A DNA stretch of 64,000 bases from the NCBI RefSeq assembly GCF_001428565.1, contig NZ_LMIA01000013.1, forward strand, positions 9,029-73,028, given 5' to 3'. Made by a program: the position numbers and the translations under genes. The stretch comes from Nocardioides sp. Root190 (lineage in GTDB: Bacteria; Actinomycetota; Actinomycetes; Propionibacteriales; Nocardioidaceae). This document shows, in pieces, positions 51,867 to 61,300 of this stretch; positions within the stretch are counted from its first letter, which is position 1, and every line of letters begins with the position of its first letter. The notes beneath the pieces are model-generated. The model worked only from the letters and a program-made list of their open reading frames with translations, made no database searches and had not been told where the DNA came from.

Positions 51867-52394
51867 TCAGTCGGCGGACCCGCCGCAGGCGAAGACCCGC
51901 TCCCACCACACGATCGTGAACCCGGCCCGCGGGTCGCGACGCACCTCGCGCCAGCGCTTGCGGCTGAACTCGGGGTAGTGGGTGTCACCCTCGGGGGACA
52001 TCGGGATCTCGGAGAGGATCTGCTCGTCGGCGTACGGCAGAGCAGCGTCGTAGACAGCTGCTCCCCCGCCGATCATCACCTGGCGGTCAGCGGGCTGGTC
52101 GGCGAGGATCTCGTCGGCGAGCTCGAGGGCAGCGGTGATGGAGTGGGCGACCCGGACGCCGTCGGCGGTCCAGTCGGTGTCGCGGGTCAGGACGATCGTC
52201 GTGCGGCCCGGGAGCGGACGGCCGATGCCCTCATGGGTGGTGCGGCCCATGATCAGCACGTGGCCGGTGGTCGTCGCCTTGAAGTGGGCGAAGTCCTCGG
52301 AGATCTTCCACGGGATGTCGGCGTCGGCACCGATGACGCCGTTCTCGGCGACGGCGGCGACCATCGTGACCCGCCGTCCAGCAGGGGTGCTCAT
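51867..52394 (-). CDS. dfrA: Dihydrofolate reductase
   Basis: A 175-residue NADPH-dependent enzyme that regenerates tetrahydrofolate after thymidylate synthesis. The motifs [12 protein letters not shown], the acidic residue in [19 protein letters not shown] and MIGGGAAVY are in place. The ATG at 52394 overlaps the thyA stop (ATGA), so both halves of the thymidylate cycle are made together. The C-terminus ends normally at ERVF plus six residues. Confidence 0.95.
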   Translation of the reverse strand: MSTPAGRRVTMVAAVAENGVIGADADIPWKISEDFAHFKATTTGHVLIMGRTTHEGIGRPLPGRTTIVLTRDTDWTADGVRVAHSITAALELADEILADQPADRQVMIGGGAAVYDAALPYADEQILSEIPMSPEGDTHYPEFSRKRWREVRRDPRAGFTIVWWERVFACGGSAD

Positions 52395-53185
52395 ACGGCG
52401 ATGGGTGCCTTGATGGCGGGATGGGGGTCGTAGCCCTCGACCGCGATGTCCTCGAGCTCGAACGCGTCGATCTCGGTGATGGCCGGGTTGAGGACGAGCT
52501 TGGGCAGCGGTCGCGGCTCACGGGTCAGTTGCAACCGGGCCTGGTCGAGGTGGTTGGAGTAGAGGTGCGCGTCGCCGAGGGTGTGCACGAAGTCGCCGAC
52601 ACCGAGACCGGCGACCTGGGCGACCATGTGGGTGAGCAGGGCGTACGACGCGATGTTGAACGGGACGCCGAGGAAGACGTCGGCCGAGCGCTGGTAGAGC
52701 TGGCAGCTCAGGCGTCCGTCGGCGACGTAGAACTGGAAGAGGCTGTGGCACGGCGGCAGCGCCATGTCGTCGACCTGGCTGGGGTTCCACGCCGAGACGA
52801 TGTGGCGACGGCTGTCGGGGTTGGCCCGCACCTGCTCGATGACCTGCGCGAGCTGGTCGATGTGGCCCCCGTCGGGCGTCGGCCACGAGCGCCACTGTGC
52901 GCCGTACACGGGACCGAGGTCGCCGTTCTCGTCCGCCCACTCGTCCCAGATCGAGATGCCTCGCTCCTGGAGCCAGCGCACGTTGGTGTCGCCGCGCAGG
53001 AACCACAGCAGCTCCCCGAAGACCGATCGCGTGTGGACCTTCTTCGTGGTGACCAGTGGGAAGCCCTCGTTGAGGTCGAAGCGCATCTGGTGGCCGAACA
53101 CGCTCAGCGTGCCGGTCCCGGTGCGGTCCCCCTTCTCGGCACCTTCGTCGAGGATTCTCTGGACGAGGTCGAGGTACGCGCGCAC
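52391..53185 (-). CDS. thyA: Thymidylate synthase ThyA
   Basis: A 264-residue folate-dependent thymidylate synthase. The catalytic Cys is in [12 protein letters not shown], and the dUMP-binding [20 protein letters not shown] and the C-terminal [11 protein letters not shown] are canonical. The GTG at 53185 follows TAGGCT by 6 nt, so the message is likely leaderless. It forms an operon with dfrA. No ThyX is present in the window. Confidence 0.96.
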   Translation of the reverse strand: MRAYLDLVQRILDEGAEKGDRTGTGTLSVFGHQMRFDLNEGFPLVTTKKVHTRSVFGELLWFLRGDTNVRWLQERGISIWDEWADENGDLGPVYGAQWRSWPTPDGGHIDQLAQVIEQVRANPDSRRHIVSAWNPSQVDDMALPPCHSLFQFYVADGRLSCQLYQRSADVFLGVPFNIASYALLTHMVAQVAGLGVGDFVHTLGDAHLYSNHLDQARLQLTREPRPLPKLVLNPAITEIDAFELEDIAVEGYDPHPAIKAPIAV

Positions 53186-53191
53186 GCGATC

Positions 53192-53197
53192 AGCCTA
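53192..53197 (-). promoter_or_regulatory. -10 element for leaderless thyA-dfrA
   Basis: TAGGCT, 6 nt (GATCGC), then the GTG at 53185, with no ribosome site. Confidence 0.55.
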
Positions 53198-53212
53198 GTT
53201 CTCTGGCGGTGG

Positions 53213-54058
53213 TCACAGGGAAAGCGTCCCCTGGATGGTCGTCAGGGTGTCGCCGCCCACCCAGATGGTGCCGTCGTCGGCCGTGTGGACGTGGACCCGC
53301 CCGCGCCGGCCGAGCGCGGTGCCCTGGGCGGCGACGTACGACGACGGGAGTACGCCGCCGGCGAGCCACTGAGCGAGCGAGGCGTTGAGGGAGCCGGTGA
53401 CCGGGTCCTCGGTGGTGCCCGCGGCATGCGGGCAGAAGGCGCGCACCTCGACGGCGCACTCCGAACCCTCCGGGTGCGGTCCGATGACGCCGACGTCGAC
53501 GGGCATCGCCATGAAGTCCGGGGTGAGGGCGAGGACGGCGTCGGCCGAGGCCATCCGGACACCGACCCAGCCCGGACCGTTGTCTGCCCACGCGATGTCG
53601 AGCACCTCGGCCCTGGTCACGCCGAGGGCCGCCACGATCTGCGCGGTGAGGTCGTCCTCGACGGGGCCCGACCGGAGCAGGTCGGGTGCGGCGAAGGAGA
53701 GCCTGCCGCCGCGACTCGCGATCTCGACCAGCCCGATCTCGCACTCCTGGACGATGCGCTCCCCGGTGGCGACACCGCCGGCCGCGAGCCAGGCGTGCGC
53801 CGAGCCGAGCGTCGGGTGGCCGGCGAAGGGCAGCTCCTGGGCCGGCGTGAAGATCCGCAGGCGGTAGTCGGCCGCGGGATCGGTCGGCGGGAGCAGGAAG
53901 GTCGTCTCGCTGAGGTTGGTCCAGCGGGCGAACTGCTGCATCTGCTCCTCGCCGAGTCCCTCCGCGTCGTGGACGACGGCGACCGGATTGCCCAGCAGTG
54001 GAGCGTCGGTGAAGACGTCGACCTGCCGGAACGCGCGGGTCTCCCCGAGACCGGGCAT
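53213..54058 (-). CDS. PhzF-family isomerase-like protein
   Basis: A 281-residue protein with the PhzF/diaminopimelate-epimerase fold (FRQVDVFTDAPLLGNPVAVV at the N-terminus, TTFLLPP, LPFAGHPTLGSAHAWL, DPVTGSLNASLAQWL near the C-terminus). In phenazine makers PhzF isomerises a chorismate-derived intermediate, but no other phz gene is here and the substrate is unknown. The ATG at 54058 lies 2 nt after the preceding small gene, so they are co-transcribed. Confidence 0.85.
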   Translation of the reverse strand: MPGLGETRAFRQVDVFTDAPLLGNPVAVVHDAEGLGEEQMQQFARWTNLSETTFLLPPTDPAADYRLRIFTPAQELPFAGHPTLGSAHAWLAAGGVATGERIVQECEIGLVEIASRGGRLSFAAPDLLRSGPVEDDLTAQIVAALGVTRAEVLDIAWADNGPGWVGVRMASADAVLALTPDFMAMPVDVGVIGPHPEGSECAVEVRAFCPHAAGTTEDPVTGSLNASLAQWLAGGVLPSSYVAAQGTALGRRGRVHVHTADDGTIWVGGDTLTTIQGTLSL

Positions 54059-54060
54059 CG

Positions 54061-54330
54061 TCAGGCGCTCAGCGACATCGGGCCGTAGACCTCGCGGTCG
54101 AGCTCGAAGAGCGTCACCTGGGCCACGCCGAGCTCGGCCAGCTCGGACCAGATCTCGCCGACCCAGGACTCGGCGTCACCCTGGTTGGGGAACGTCTGGC
54201 CGGCGTACGTCGTCGCTGCGTCGCCGGTGAGCGTCACCTCGGCACCGGAGGCGTCCTCGAGGCGCCAACGCCAGGAGTGGTCACCGGCACTCGAGCGGAG
54301 GGGAGCTGCGGGCTGCTCGGGAAGGTTCAT
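54061..54330 (-). CDS. Small conserved-looking protein of unknown function
   Basis: An 89-residue acidic protein with no membrane segment (WRWRLEDASGAEVTLTG, TFPNQGDAESWVGEIWSELAELGV, VTLFELDREVYGPMSL). It is set tightly between gcvT (3-nt gap) and the PhzF gene (2-nt gap), and its good codon bias argues that it is real. The pattern of strand, helix, strand suggests a compact alpha/beta domain. The function is not recognised. Confidence 0.75.
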   Translation of the reverse strand: MNLPEQPAAPLRSSAGDHSWRWRLEDASGAEVTLTGDAATTYAGQTFPNQGDAESWVGEIWSELAELGVAQVTLFELDREVYGPMSLSA

Positions 54331-54333
54331 GGT

Positions 54334-55467
54334 TCAGGACTCCCTGACGGAGGGCTGGACGAACGGCGGCTTGGTGATCTGGAAGACCTCAGGACGGCCA
54401 CGGACATCGACCATCACCTCGGCCTCGTCGTTGACGGAGGTCGCCACGAGCGCGAGCGCGATGCCCTTCCTGAGCGTCGGGGAGAAGGTTCCGGAGGTGA
54501 CCTCGCCGAGCGGGACGTCGCGCAGCAGGCGCACGCTCATGTGCGGGCGCGGGATCGCGCGCCCGGTCGAGACGAGGCCGACGAGCTTGCGCCGCGGACC
54601 GGCCTCGCGCTCGGCGAGCAGCTTGTCGCGGCCCCAGAACGCGGGCTTCTTCCAGCCGACCGCCCAGCCCAGACGGGCCTCGTTGGGGGTGATCGACGCG
54701 GAGATGTCCTGCCCGTGCAGCGGGTAGCCCATCTCGGTCCGGAGGGTGTCGCGGGCACCGAGGCCCGCAGGCACCAGGCCGTGCTCGGCGCCGGAGGCCA
54801 TCAGCGCGTCCCAGAGGGCCGGTGCGATCGCCGAGGGCGCGATCAGCTCGTAGCCGCGCTCACCGGTGTAGCCCGTGCGGCACACGATGACGAGCGCGTC
54901 GGGGTCCGGGTCCGCGTCGCCGGCCTCCCACGGGGTCTCGGCGAAGGTGAGGTAGTCGTGCCCGACCGGCAGCCCGACCGACGCGACGACCTCGTCCGAC
55001 TTCGTGCCCTGGATGGCCAGCACGACGTAGTCGCGGTGGTGGTCGACCACATCGACGCCCTCGGGGGCAGCGGCCACGAGGCGGCGGCGTACCTCCTCGT
55101 TGTTGGAGGCGTTCGGCACGACCAGGACGTGCTCGTCGTCGCGGTAGTAGGTGAAGACGTCATCGATGATGCCGCCGGTCTCGTCGTCGACGACGAGGCT
55201 GTACTGCGCCTTGCCGGGGCCGATCCGGTGGAGGTCGTTGCTGAGGGTCGAGTTCAGGAACTCCACGGCACCCGGCCCGCGCACGACCAGCTTGCCGAGG
55301 TGGCTGACGTCGAAGATGCCGACGCCCTCGCGCACGCTCGTGTGCTCCTTGACGACGCCGGTGGGGTACTCGAGCGGCATCAGCCAGCCACCGAACTCCG
55401 AGAACTTGGCGCCGAGCGCCTCGTGCCGGTCGTGGAGCGGGGAATGCTGGGGGGTCGCGTCGGCCAT
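54334..55467 (-). CDS. gcvT: Glycine cleavage T-protein (aminomethyltransferase)
   Basis: A 377-residue enzyme that transfers the methylene group of aminomethyl-lipoyl H-protein to tetrahydrofolate, releasing ammonia. Folate-site motifs VREGVGIFDVSHLGKLVVRG, YSLVVDDETGGIIDD and GYTGERGYEL are normal. The ATG at 55467 follows TAGATT by 6 nt. No gcvH or gcvP is nearby. The pairing with a divergent pepA repeats the Rv2211c/Rv2213 arrangement of M. tuberculosis. Confidence 0.93.
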   Translation of the reverse strand: MADATPQHSPLHDRHEALGAKFSEFGGWLMPLEYPTGVVKEHTSVREGVGIFDVSHLGKLVVRGPGAVEFLNSTLSNDLHRIGPGKAQYSLVVDDETGGIIDDVFTYYRDDEHVLVVPNASNNEEVRRRLVAAAPEGVDVVDHHRDYVVLAIQGTKSDEVVASVGLPVGHDYLTFAETPWEAGDADPDPDALVIVCRTGYTGERGYELIAPSAIAPALWDALMASGAEHGLVPAGLGARDTLRTEMGYPLHGQDISASITPNEARLGWAVGWKKPAFWGRDKLLAEREAGPRRKLVGLVSTGRAIPRPHMSVRLLRDVPLGEVTSGTFSPTLRKGIALALVATSVNDEAEVMVDVRGRPEVFQITKPPFVQPSVRES

Positions 55468-55473
55468 GGCCGG

Positions 55474-55503
55474 AATCTATCCCGTCGGTGGTCTGGATAG
55501 CCT
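55474..55503. promoter_or_regulatory. Back-to-back leaderless promoters of gcvT and pepA
   Basis: On the minus strand TAGATT (55479-55474) lies 6 nt before the gcvT ATG. On the plus strand TAGCCT (55498-55503) lies 6 nt before a GTG at 55510. The two -10 boxes are 18 bp apart, so the polymerases must compete. Confidence 0.6.
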
Positions 55504-55506
55504 GAG

Positions 55507-57045
55507 GTGGTGACGACCTTCGCGCTCCGCACCGCCAGTCCCGCCAAGACCAAGGCGGAGGCGGTCGTCGTCGGCGTGCTCCCGGGCGGCACGCTCGCAC
55601 CCGGCGGCGAGGACGTCGCGGCCGCCTACGGCCGCAAGCTGTCCGGCCTGCTCGCCACGATCGGTGCGGCCGGCAAGCCCGGCGAGGTCACCAAGGTCCC
55701 CACCGGAGGCACCATCGGCTCCCCGCTGCTCGTCCTGGTCGGCCTGGGTGCCGAGGTCGACCCGGCCAGCGTGCGGCGCGCGGCCGGCAACGCCGCCCGC
55801 GCCGTCACCAACGCCGCCTCCGTCGCCCTCGCGCTGCCGGCCGACTCCCCCGAGCTGCTGCGGGCCGTCGTGGAGGGCTACCGCCTCGGTGGCTACTCCT
55901 TCACGGCGTACAAGAGCAAGCCGGGCACGCCCACGACCCCCGCCGAGGTCGTGGTGCTCACGCCGGCCGCGCGCCGCTCCGAGATCGTGGAGGCACTCAC
56001 TCCCGCCCAGGTCCTCGTCGACGCCGTGGCCGCGGCCCGCGACTGGGTCAACACGCCGCCGGCCGACCTGACCCCGCCGGCCTTCGCCGACTCCATCGCG
56101 GCAGCCGTCAAGGAAGCCAACAAGCACCTGCCCGCCGGCGGTGCCAGGATCCGGGTGACCGTGCTGGACGAGGTGCGCCTGGCGGAGCTCGGCTGCGGGG
56201 GCATCCTCGCCGTCGGCGCCGGATCGGCGGCCCCGCCGCGCCTGGTCGAGCTCACCTACCAGCCCAAGGACGCCGTCGCGCACATCGCGCTCGTCGGCAA
56301 GGGCATCACCTTCGACTCGGGCGGCCTCTGGATCAAGCCGGCGGGGAGCATGGCGACGATGAAGGAGGACATGGCCGGTGCGGCGGCCGTCGTCCAGGCC
56401 ACCATCGCCGCCGCGCGCCTCGGCCTGCCGGTGCGGATCTCGGTGTTCGCGGCCCTCGCCGAGAACATGATCGGCGACTCGGCCATGCGCCCCGGCGACG
56501 TCCTGACGACGTACGACGGCACGACGGTCGAGGTCAGCAACACCGACGCCGAGGGCCGCCTGGTCCTCGCCGATGCCCTCGGTCGTGCGGTGGCCAGGAA
56601 GCCCGACACGATCATCGACATCGCCACGCTGACCGGCCACATGGTGCTCGCGCTGGGCGACAAGATGGCAGGCGTGATGGGCGACGACGACATCGTCGCC
56701 GAGGTCCTCGCCGCGGGCGTGAAGGCCGGCGAGGACGCCTGGCCGATGCCGCTGCCGGCCTCGATGGACGAGCGGATCCGCAGCAGCAGGATCGCCGACC
56801 TCGCACAGTACGACGGGATCCGCTGGGGCGGGGGCCTGTTCGCAGGAGCGTTCCTGCGCGAGTTCACCGGCGGACTGCCGTGGGGACACCTCGACATCGC
56901 CGGCCCGACCTTCAACAAGGGCGGCCCGAGTGGCCACCTCGCCACCGGTGCGACCGGCTACGGCGTGGCGACGCTGGTCGAGCTGCTGCGTGCGCGGTCC
57001 GAGGTCACAGCCCCGGCGGACGCTGCTTCTTCTGCTCCTGCCTGA
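55507..57045 (+). CDS. pepA: Leucyl aminopeptidase (M17)
   Basis: A cytosolic cobalt/manganese-type aminopeptidase of 511-512 residues. The C-terminal catalytic domain shows GKGITFDSGGLWIKP, MKEDMAGAAAV and the signature NTDAEGRLVLADAL, with the metal-binding acidic residues and lysines present. Two successive GTGs (55507, 55510) could start it; 55510 fits a leaderless start. The final 41 bp overlap the end of the convergent gene. Confidence 0.95.
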   Translation: MVTTFALRTASPAKTKAEAVVVGVLPGGTLAPGGEDVAAAYGRKLSGLLATIGAAGKPGEVTKVPTGGTIGSPLLVLVGLGAEVDPASVRRAAGNAARAVTNAASVALALPADSPELLRAVVEGYRLGGYSFTAYKSKPGTPTTPAEVVVLTPAARRSEIVEALTPAQVLVDAVAAARDWVNTPPADLTPPAFADSIAAAVKEANKHLPAGGARIRVTVLDEVRLAELGCGGILAVGAGSAAPPRLVELTYQPKDAVAHIALVGKGITFDSGGLWIKPAGSMATMKEDMAGAAAVVQATIAAARLGLPVRISVFAALAENMIGDSAMRPGDVLTTYDGTTVEVSNTDAEGRLVLADALGRAVARKPDTIIDIATLTGHMVLALGDKMAGVMGDDDIVAEVLAAGVKAGEDAWPMPLPASMDERIRSSRIADLAQYDGIRWGGGLFAGAFLREFTGGLPWGHLDIAGPTFNKGGPSGHLATGATGYGVATLVELLRARSEVTAPADAASSAPA

Positions 57046-57391
57046 CCCGCGAGTTGTAGTCGCGCATCCGCTGCGGCACACCGACCACCGCGGCGTCGTA
57101 CGACGGCACCTGGTGGCGGTTGCAGAAGTCGTGCGCCCACTTCACCGCAGGCACGCGACGGCGGGTCCACTCTCCGTCGTGCGCGACGAGCAGCAGGGTC
57201 ACCTCGCTGACCGCGGTCCGGGGCTCGACGAACCCCTCCACGCCACGACGTTCCTGCACCCACGTGCGCAGGTGCTCCTCGTCGGTCCGGTCGGAGGCGC
57301 GAACGCGCGTCGAACCCGTGCGTGCGCCATCCTTCGCGGGGTTACTCATGCGTACCTTCGAGCTGCCGCGGAACCGGTCGAACAAACCCAT
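57005..57391 (-). CDS. Conserved hypothetical protein
   Basis: A 128-residue basic protein (MGLFDRFRGSSKVRMS at the start, TWVQERRGVEGFVEPRTAVSE, LLLVAHDGEWTRRRV, KWAHDFCNRHQVPSYDAAVVGVPQRMRDYN). No known catalytic motif is recognised. Its conserved-looking middle and coding bias support a real gene. It faces sucB across a 70-bp promoter region and overlaps the 3' end of pepA by 41 bp. A CAAACT hexamer 6 nt before the ATG suggests a leaderless start. Confidence 0.75.
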   Translation of the reverse strand: MGLFDRFRGSSKVRMSNPAKDGARTGSTRVRASDRTDEEHLRTWVQERRGVEGFVEPRTAVSEVTLLLVAHDGEWTRRRVPAVKWAHDFCNRHQVPSYDAAVVGVPQRMRDYNSRVRQEQKKQRPPGL

Positions 57392-57461
57392 GCGCCCAGT
57401 TTGCCCGATCCTTGGGTGACCCGTTGCGTCTTGCATCACCCGGAGTGCAAGGATGAGTCCC

Positions 57462-59288
57462 ATGGCGACCGAAGTCACTCTTCCCGCGCTGGGCGAATCC
57501 GTCACCGAGGGCACTGTCACACGCTGGCTCAAGCAGGTCGGCGACACCATTGCGATCGACGAGCCGTTGCTCGAGGTCAGCACCGACAAGGTGGACACGG
57601 AGATCCCGAGTCCCGTTGCCGGGACGTTGATCGAGATCCGCGCGAACGAGGACGAAACCGTCGAGATCGGTGCCGTCCTCGCTGTCGTCGGTGAGGCCGG
57701 CGAAGGCGGTGGCAGCGCGGCCGAGGAGCCTGCTCCGGCAGAGGAGAGCGCCCCCGCGCCCGCCGCCGAAGAGGCCCCCGCAGCACCCGCCGAGTCGCAG
57801 CCCGAACCCGCCGCCCCGGCCCAGGAGCCCGCTGCTGCGGCTCCCGCGGCCTCCGGCGGTTCCGCCGAGGGCACGGCCGTCACGCTCCCCGCACTCGGCG
57901 AGTCGGTCACCGAGGGCACCGTCACCCGCTGGCTCAAGCAGGTCGGCGACGCGGTCGCCGTCGACGAGCCGTTGCTCGAGGTCTCCACCGACAAGGTCGA
58001 CACCGAGATCCCCTCCCCCGTCGCTGGCACCCTGCTGGAGATCAAGGCCGCCGAGGACGAGACCGTCGAGGTCGGCGCCGAGCTGGCCATCATCGGCTCC
58101 GGCTCCCCTGCGGCCGCTCCTGCTGCACCCGCCGAACCCGAGCCCACCCCGGAGAAGGCGCCCGAGACCCCCGCGGTCGCCGAGACCCCCGCGGTCGCCG
58201 AGGCGCCCGCCGCCGAGGAGGCTGCGGCTGAGGAGGCTCCGGCCGACCAGAAGGCCCCGGAGCCCGAGGCCGTCGACAACGCGCCTGCCCCGGCTGCCTC
58301 CGAGCCCGCCACCCCCTCGTCCCGCGTCACCGAGGCCGCCGCCGCCAGCACGGCCGAGGACGGCCCCGGCTACGTCACCCCGCTCGTGCGCAAGCTCGCT
58401 GCCCAGCACGGTGTCGACCTGTCCGGTGTCACCGGTTCGGGTGTCGGTGGACGGATCCGCAAGCAGGACGTCCTGGACGCCGCTGCCGCCTCGAAGGCAT
58501 CGGCACCGGCCGCTGCTGCCGCTGACCCGGCTGCCGCAGCCCCGAAGGCCGCCGCACCGAGCGCCGCGCCGTCGCCGCTGCGTGGCCAGACCGTCAAGGT
58601 CACCCGGCTCCGCAAGATCATCGCCGAGCGGATGGTCGAGTCGCTGCACGTCTCCGCGCAGCTGACCCAGGTCGTCGAGGTCGACGTCACCAACATCGCC
58701 CGCCTGCGCGAGAGCGTGAAGAACGAGTTCCACGCTCGCGAGGGCGTGAAGCTGTCGTACCTGCCGTTCTTCACCAAGGCGGCGATCGACACCCTCAAGC
58801 AGCACCCGGCGCTCAACGCCACCCTCGACCTCGAGGCCGGCGAGATCACCTACTACGACCGCGAGAACGTCGCGTTCGCCGTCGACACCGAGAAGGGCCT
58901 GCTCACGCCGGTCGTCAAGGACGCCGGCGACCTGTCGATCTCGGGCCTGGCCAAGAAGATCGCCGATGTCGCCGAGCGGACCCGGACCAACAAGATCGGT
59001 CCGGACGAGCTCTCCGGCGGCACCTTCACGATCACCAACCTGGGCAGCTTCGGCGCCCTGTGGGACACGCCGATCATCAACCAGCCGCAGGTCGCCATCC
59101 TCGGCCCGGGTGCGGTCGTCAAGCGTCCCGTGGTCATCGACGACGAGGACCTCGGCGAGACGATCGCTGTGCGCCACATGGTCTACCTCGCCCTCACCTA
59201 CGACCACCGTGTCGTGGACGGCGCGGACGCCGGTCGCTTCCTGCGCGACCTGAAGAAGCGCCTCGAGGCGGGCAAGTTCGAGGTCTGA
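57462..59288 (+). CDS. sucB: 2-oxoacid dehydrogenase E2, dihydrolipoyl acyltransferase
   Basis: A 608-residue E2 core protein, either dihydrolipoamide succinyl- or acetyltransferase (DlaT of mycobacteria). Two almost identical lipoyl domains (about 1-78 and 138-214) each carry the lipoylated Lys in STDKVDTE. Ala/Pro/Glu linkers, a peripheral-subunit-binding domain (about 303-340) and the catalytic domain (about 373-608, with [13 protein letters not shown]) follow. The ATG at 57462 has AAGGA 8 nt before it; the ATG at 57453 lies on top of that site. lipB downstream supplies the lipoyl cofactor. Confidence 0.93.
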   Translation: MATEVTLPALGESVTEGTVTRWLKQVGDTIAIDEPLLEVSTDKVDTEIPSPVAGTLIEIRANEDETVEIGAVLAVVGEAGEGGGSAAEEPAPAEESAPAPAAEEAPAAPAESQPEPAAPAQEPAAAAPAASGGSAEGTAVTLPALGESVTEGTVTRWLKQVGDAVAVDEPLLEVSTDKVDTEIPSPVAGTLLEIKAAEDETVEVGAELAIIGSGSPAAAPAAPAEPEPTPEKAPETPAVAETPAVAEAPAAEEAAAEEAPADQKAPEPEAVDNAPAPAASEPATPSSRVTEAAAASTAEDGPGYVTPLVRKLAAQHGVDLSGVTGSGVGGRIRKQDVLDAAAASKASAPAAAAADPAAAAPKAAAPSAAPSPLRGQTVKVTRLRKIIAERMVESLHVSAQLTQVVEVDVTNIARLRESVKNEFHAREGVKLSYLPFFTKAAIDTLKQHPALNATLDLEAGEITYYDRENVAFAVDTEKGLLTPVVKDAGDLSISGLAKKIADVAERTRTNKIGPDELSGGTFTITNLGSFGALWDTPIINQPQVAILGPGAVVKRPVVIDDEDLGETIAVRHMVYLALTYDHRVVDGADAGRFLRDLKKRLEAGKFEV

Positions 59289-59315
59289 TCCCGCGTCACG
59301 CTGACCATCGGCTCA

Positions 59316-59369
59316 GCAGCACGAAGCCCCGGCCACCCGCCCCCTGCGGGACCGGGGCTTCGTCGTGCT
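59316..59369. terminator. Bidirectional terminator between sucB and the lipoprotein gene
   Basis: ACGAAGCCCCGG (59321-59332) pairs with CCGGGGCTTCGT (59352-59363), with a second inner stem CCCGC/GCGGG and an outer AGC/GCT extension. It separates two convergent genes. Confidence 0.85.
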
Positions 59370-59377
59370 CGGGGACG

Positions 59378-60328
59378 TCAGCGGGTGGTGAGCTCCATCG
59401 TGACCTCGAAGGACGTCTCCACCTCCTGGCCACCGACCTCGACGGCAGAGGTTCCGGTCGAGGAGGACTCGACCCGAACGGGCGCGACGAACCCGCTCCT
59501 GCCGGTGACGGTGCCGGTCGACCTGGTCGAGCCACCGAGGACCTTGCCGGCGGGCGTGTCGCCGGGCGCGCTCTCCTGGTCGGCGACGACGGTCACGGTG
59601 TAGCCGTCGTCCGTGAGCTCGGTGAGGGTGTAGGTCGAGGTCACGGTCGTGCTCGCTCCGCCCACCTCGAGCTCGGTTGCGGCGCGCCAGCGGGCACCCA
59701 CCCCGACCTCCTCCTCCGGGAGGGGTACGGCGACCGCGAAGCTCTGCGACGCGATGTTGTCGAGCAGCCGGGCCACCAGGTCGGGTGCGTCGTCACCGAG
59801 CTCGAGCTCACTGGACTGCAGGATCCCGTTGCGGGCGTACTCCACCCGGGCGGTCGTGCCCTCGATCAGGTCGAGGGCCTGCGAGATCATCGGCCGGGCC
59901 ACGGCGGGCAGGCCGGAGGTGTCGACGCTCGCCTTCCCGTAGACGACGTCGGCCGTGTAGCGATCGGACTCGGCGCCGGTCACGGTCGTGGTGAAGGGCA
60001 TCGAGACGGGGATGGTGAGCTGTCCGGAACCGCCGATGTCGGTGGTCATCGTGATCTCGACCGAGGTCTTCTCGACGTGGCCGGAGTCGACCTCCAGCTC
60101 CAGCTGGCGGCGCGTTCCCGTCCCGGCCTCGAGCAGCTCGACCTCGGACGTTGCGGGGAAGCCGGTCGAGGACCCCGACGGGTCGCCGGAGGAGTCGTTG
60201 GTGGCAGCACCTCCCACCGGTCGGGAGCCCTGCTCCGGCTCCGGGTCCTCGGAGCAACCGGAGAGTGCGAGGACGGTGACGGCGGCCAGGGCAGCGGCAG
60301 CTGCCCGGCGGTGAGGTGCGGTGGACAT
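59378..60328 (-). CDS. Lipoprotein of unknown function
   Basis: A 316-residue exported lipoprotein with a signal peptide ending in the lipobox LALSGC (Cys at about 25). A Ser/Gly/Pro-rich linker precedes a beta-rich body (LELEVDSGHVEKTSVEITMTT, LPLPEEEVGVGARWR-like segment, TYTLTELTDDGYTVTVV). No enzymatic motif is recognised. The ATG at 60328 has GGAGGGAG upstream. It is divergent from the TIGR01777 gene with a 72-bp gap. Confidence 0.8.
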   Translation of the reverse strand: MSTAPHRRAAAAALAAVTVLALSGCSEDPEPEQGSRPVGGAATNDSSGDPSGSSTGFPATSEVELLEAGTGTRRQLELEVDSGHVEKTSVEITMTTDIGGSGQLTIPVSMPFTTTVTGAESDRYTADVVYGKASVDTSGLPAVARPMISQALDLIEGTTARVEYARNGILQSSELELGDDAPDLVARLLDNIASQSFAVAVPLPEEEVGVGARWRAATELEVGGASTTVTSTYTLTELTDDGYTVTVVADQESAPGDTPAGKVLGGSTRSTGTVTGRSGFVAPVRVESSSTGTSAVEVGGQEVETSFEVTMELTTR

Positions 60329-60400
60329 GGGTCTCCCTCCCGGAGATGTGGTGCCGGGACAGGGTGCCACGCCCACCGGTGCAGTGGCAGGCTTTCGGAC

Positions 60401-61300
60401 ATGGCCCTCAACGTCGTCGTCGCCGGTTCCTCGGGATTCCTCGGACAACACCTCGTCGCCGCACTGCGCGACCGGGGCCACGCGGTCACCACCCTCGTGC
60501 GTCGACACGCACGCAGTGGCGAGTCGACCTGGGATCCGCAGGGAGGATCGGTCGACACCTCGCTCGTCAACCGCGCCGACGTCGTCGTCAACCTCGCCGG
60601 CGCACCGCTCATCGGCAACCCGCACTCGAAGAAGTGGGCGCGCGACGTGAAGCAGAGCCGGATCGCGACCACGTCGCTGCTCGCCACCACGATCGCCGGG
60701 GCCGAGGTGCCGCCCGCCCTGGTCAACGCCTCCGGCATCAGCTGGTACGGCGACCACGGGCCCGCCGAGCTCACGGAGGCCTCCGACACCCGTGGCCACG
60801 CCTTCCTCACCACGGTCAGTCGGGAGTGGGAGGCTGCCGCCCAGCCGGCAGTGGACGCCGGCGCACGCGTCGTCCTGCTCCGCACGGCGCCGGTGCAGGA
60901 CCGGAGCAACCCGCCGCTCCAGGCTCAGCGACTGCAGTTCAAGGCCGGCCTCGGCGGACGGATCGGCTCCGGCGAGCAGTACTACCCGCTCATCTCGCTG
61001 CGCGACTGGGTCGGCGGCGTGCGCTTCCTCGTCGAGCACCCCACCGCCTCAGGTCCGTTCAACCTCTGCGCGCCGACCACGCCGACCAACGCCGAGTTCA
61101 CGAAGTCCCTCGCCTCCCTGGTGCGACGCCCCGCCTTCTTCGCGGTGCCCTCCCCCATCATCCGCGCGGCGGCCGGCGCGATGTCGCCCGAGGTCCTGGG
61201 CTCGATGAACCTGCGCCCGCAGGCCCTGCTCGACCTCGGCTACTCCTTCGCGGACCGCGACGTCGACGCCGTGCTGGCGACGGGCCTGGCCACCTCCTGA
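60401..61300 (+). CDS. TIGR01777-family SDR-type epimerase-like protein
   Basis: A 299-residue extended short-chain dehydrogenase of the TIGR01777 group. The nucleotide-binding GSSGFLGQHL is at the N-terminus, VVNLAGAPLIG and NASGISWYGDHGP follow, and a C-terminal FNLCAPTTPTNAEF segment is typical. Its substrate is not established. It corresponds to Rv2216, which also lies between the E2 and lipB genes. The last 61 bp overlap a convergent gene. Confidence 0.87.
   Translation: MALNVVVAGSSGFLGQHLVAALRDRGHAVTTLVRRHARSGESTWDPQGGSVDTSLVNRADVVVNLAGAPLIGNPHSKKWARDVKQSRIATTSLLATTIAGAEVPPALVNASGISWYGDHGPAELTEASDTRGHAFLTTVSREWEAAAQPAVDAGARVVLLRTAPVQDRSNPPLQAQRLQFKAGLGGRIGSGEQYYPLISLRDWVGGVRFLVEHPTASGPFNLCAPTTPTNAEFTKSLASLVRRPAFFAVPSPIIRAAAGAMSPEVLGSMNLRPQALLDLGYSFADRDVDAVLATGLATS

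Noticed and set aside
53213-54058. Phenazine biosynthesis cluster based on the PhzF homologue
   Set aside because: No other phz gene is present and PhzF-fold proteins of other function are widespread.
55468-55506. Glycine riboswitch in front of gcvT
   Set aside because: The gap to the divergent pepA is only about 40 bp and gcvT looks leaderless, so there is no room for an aptamer.
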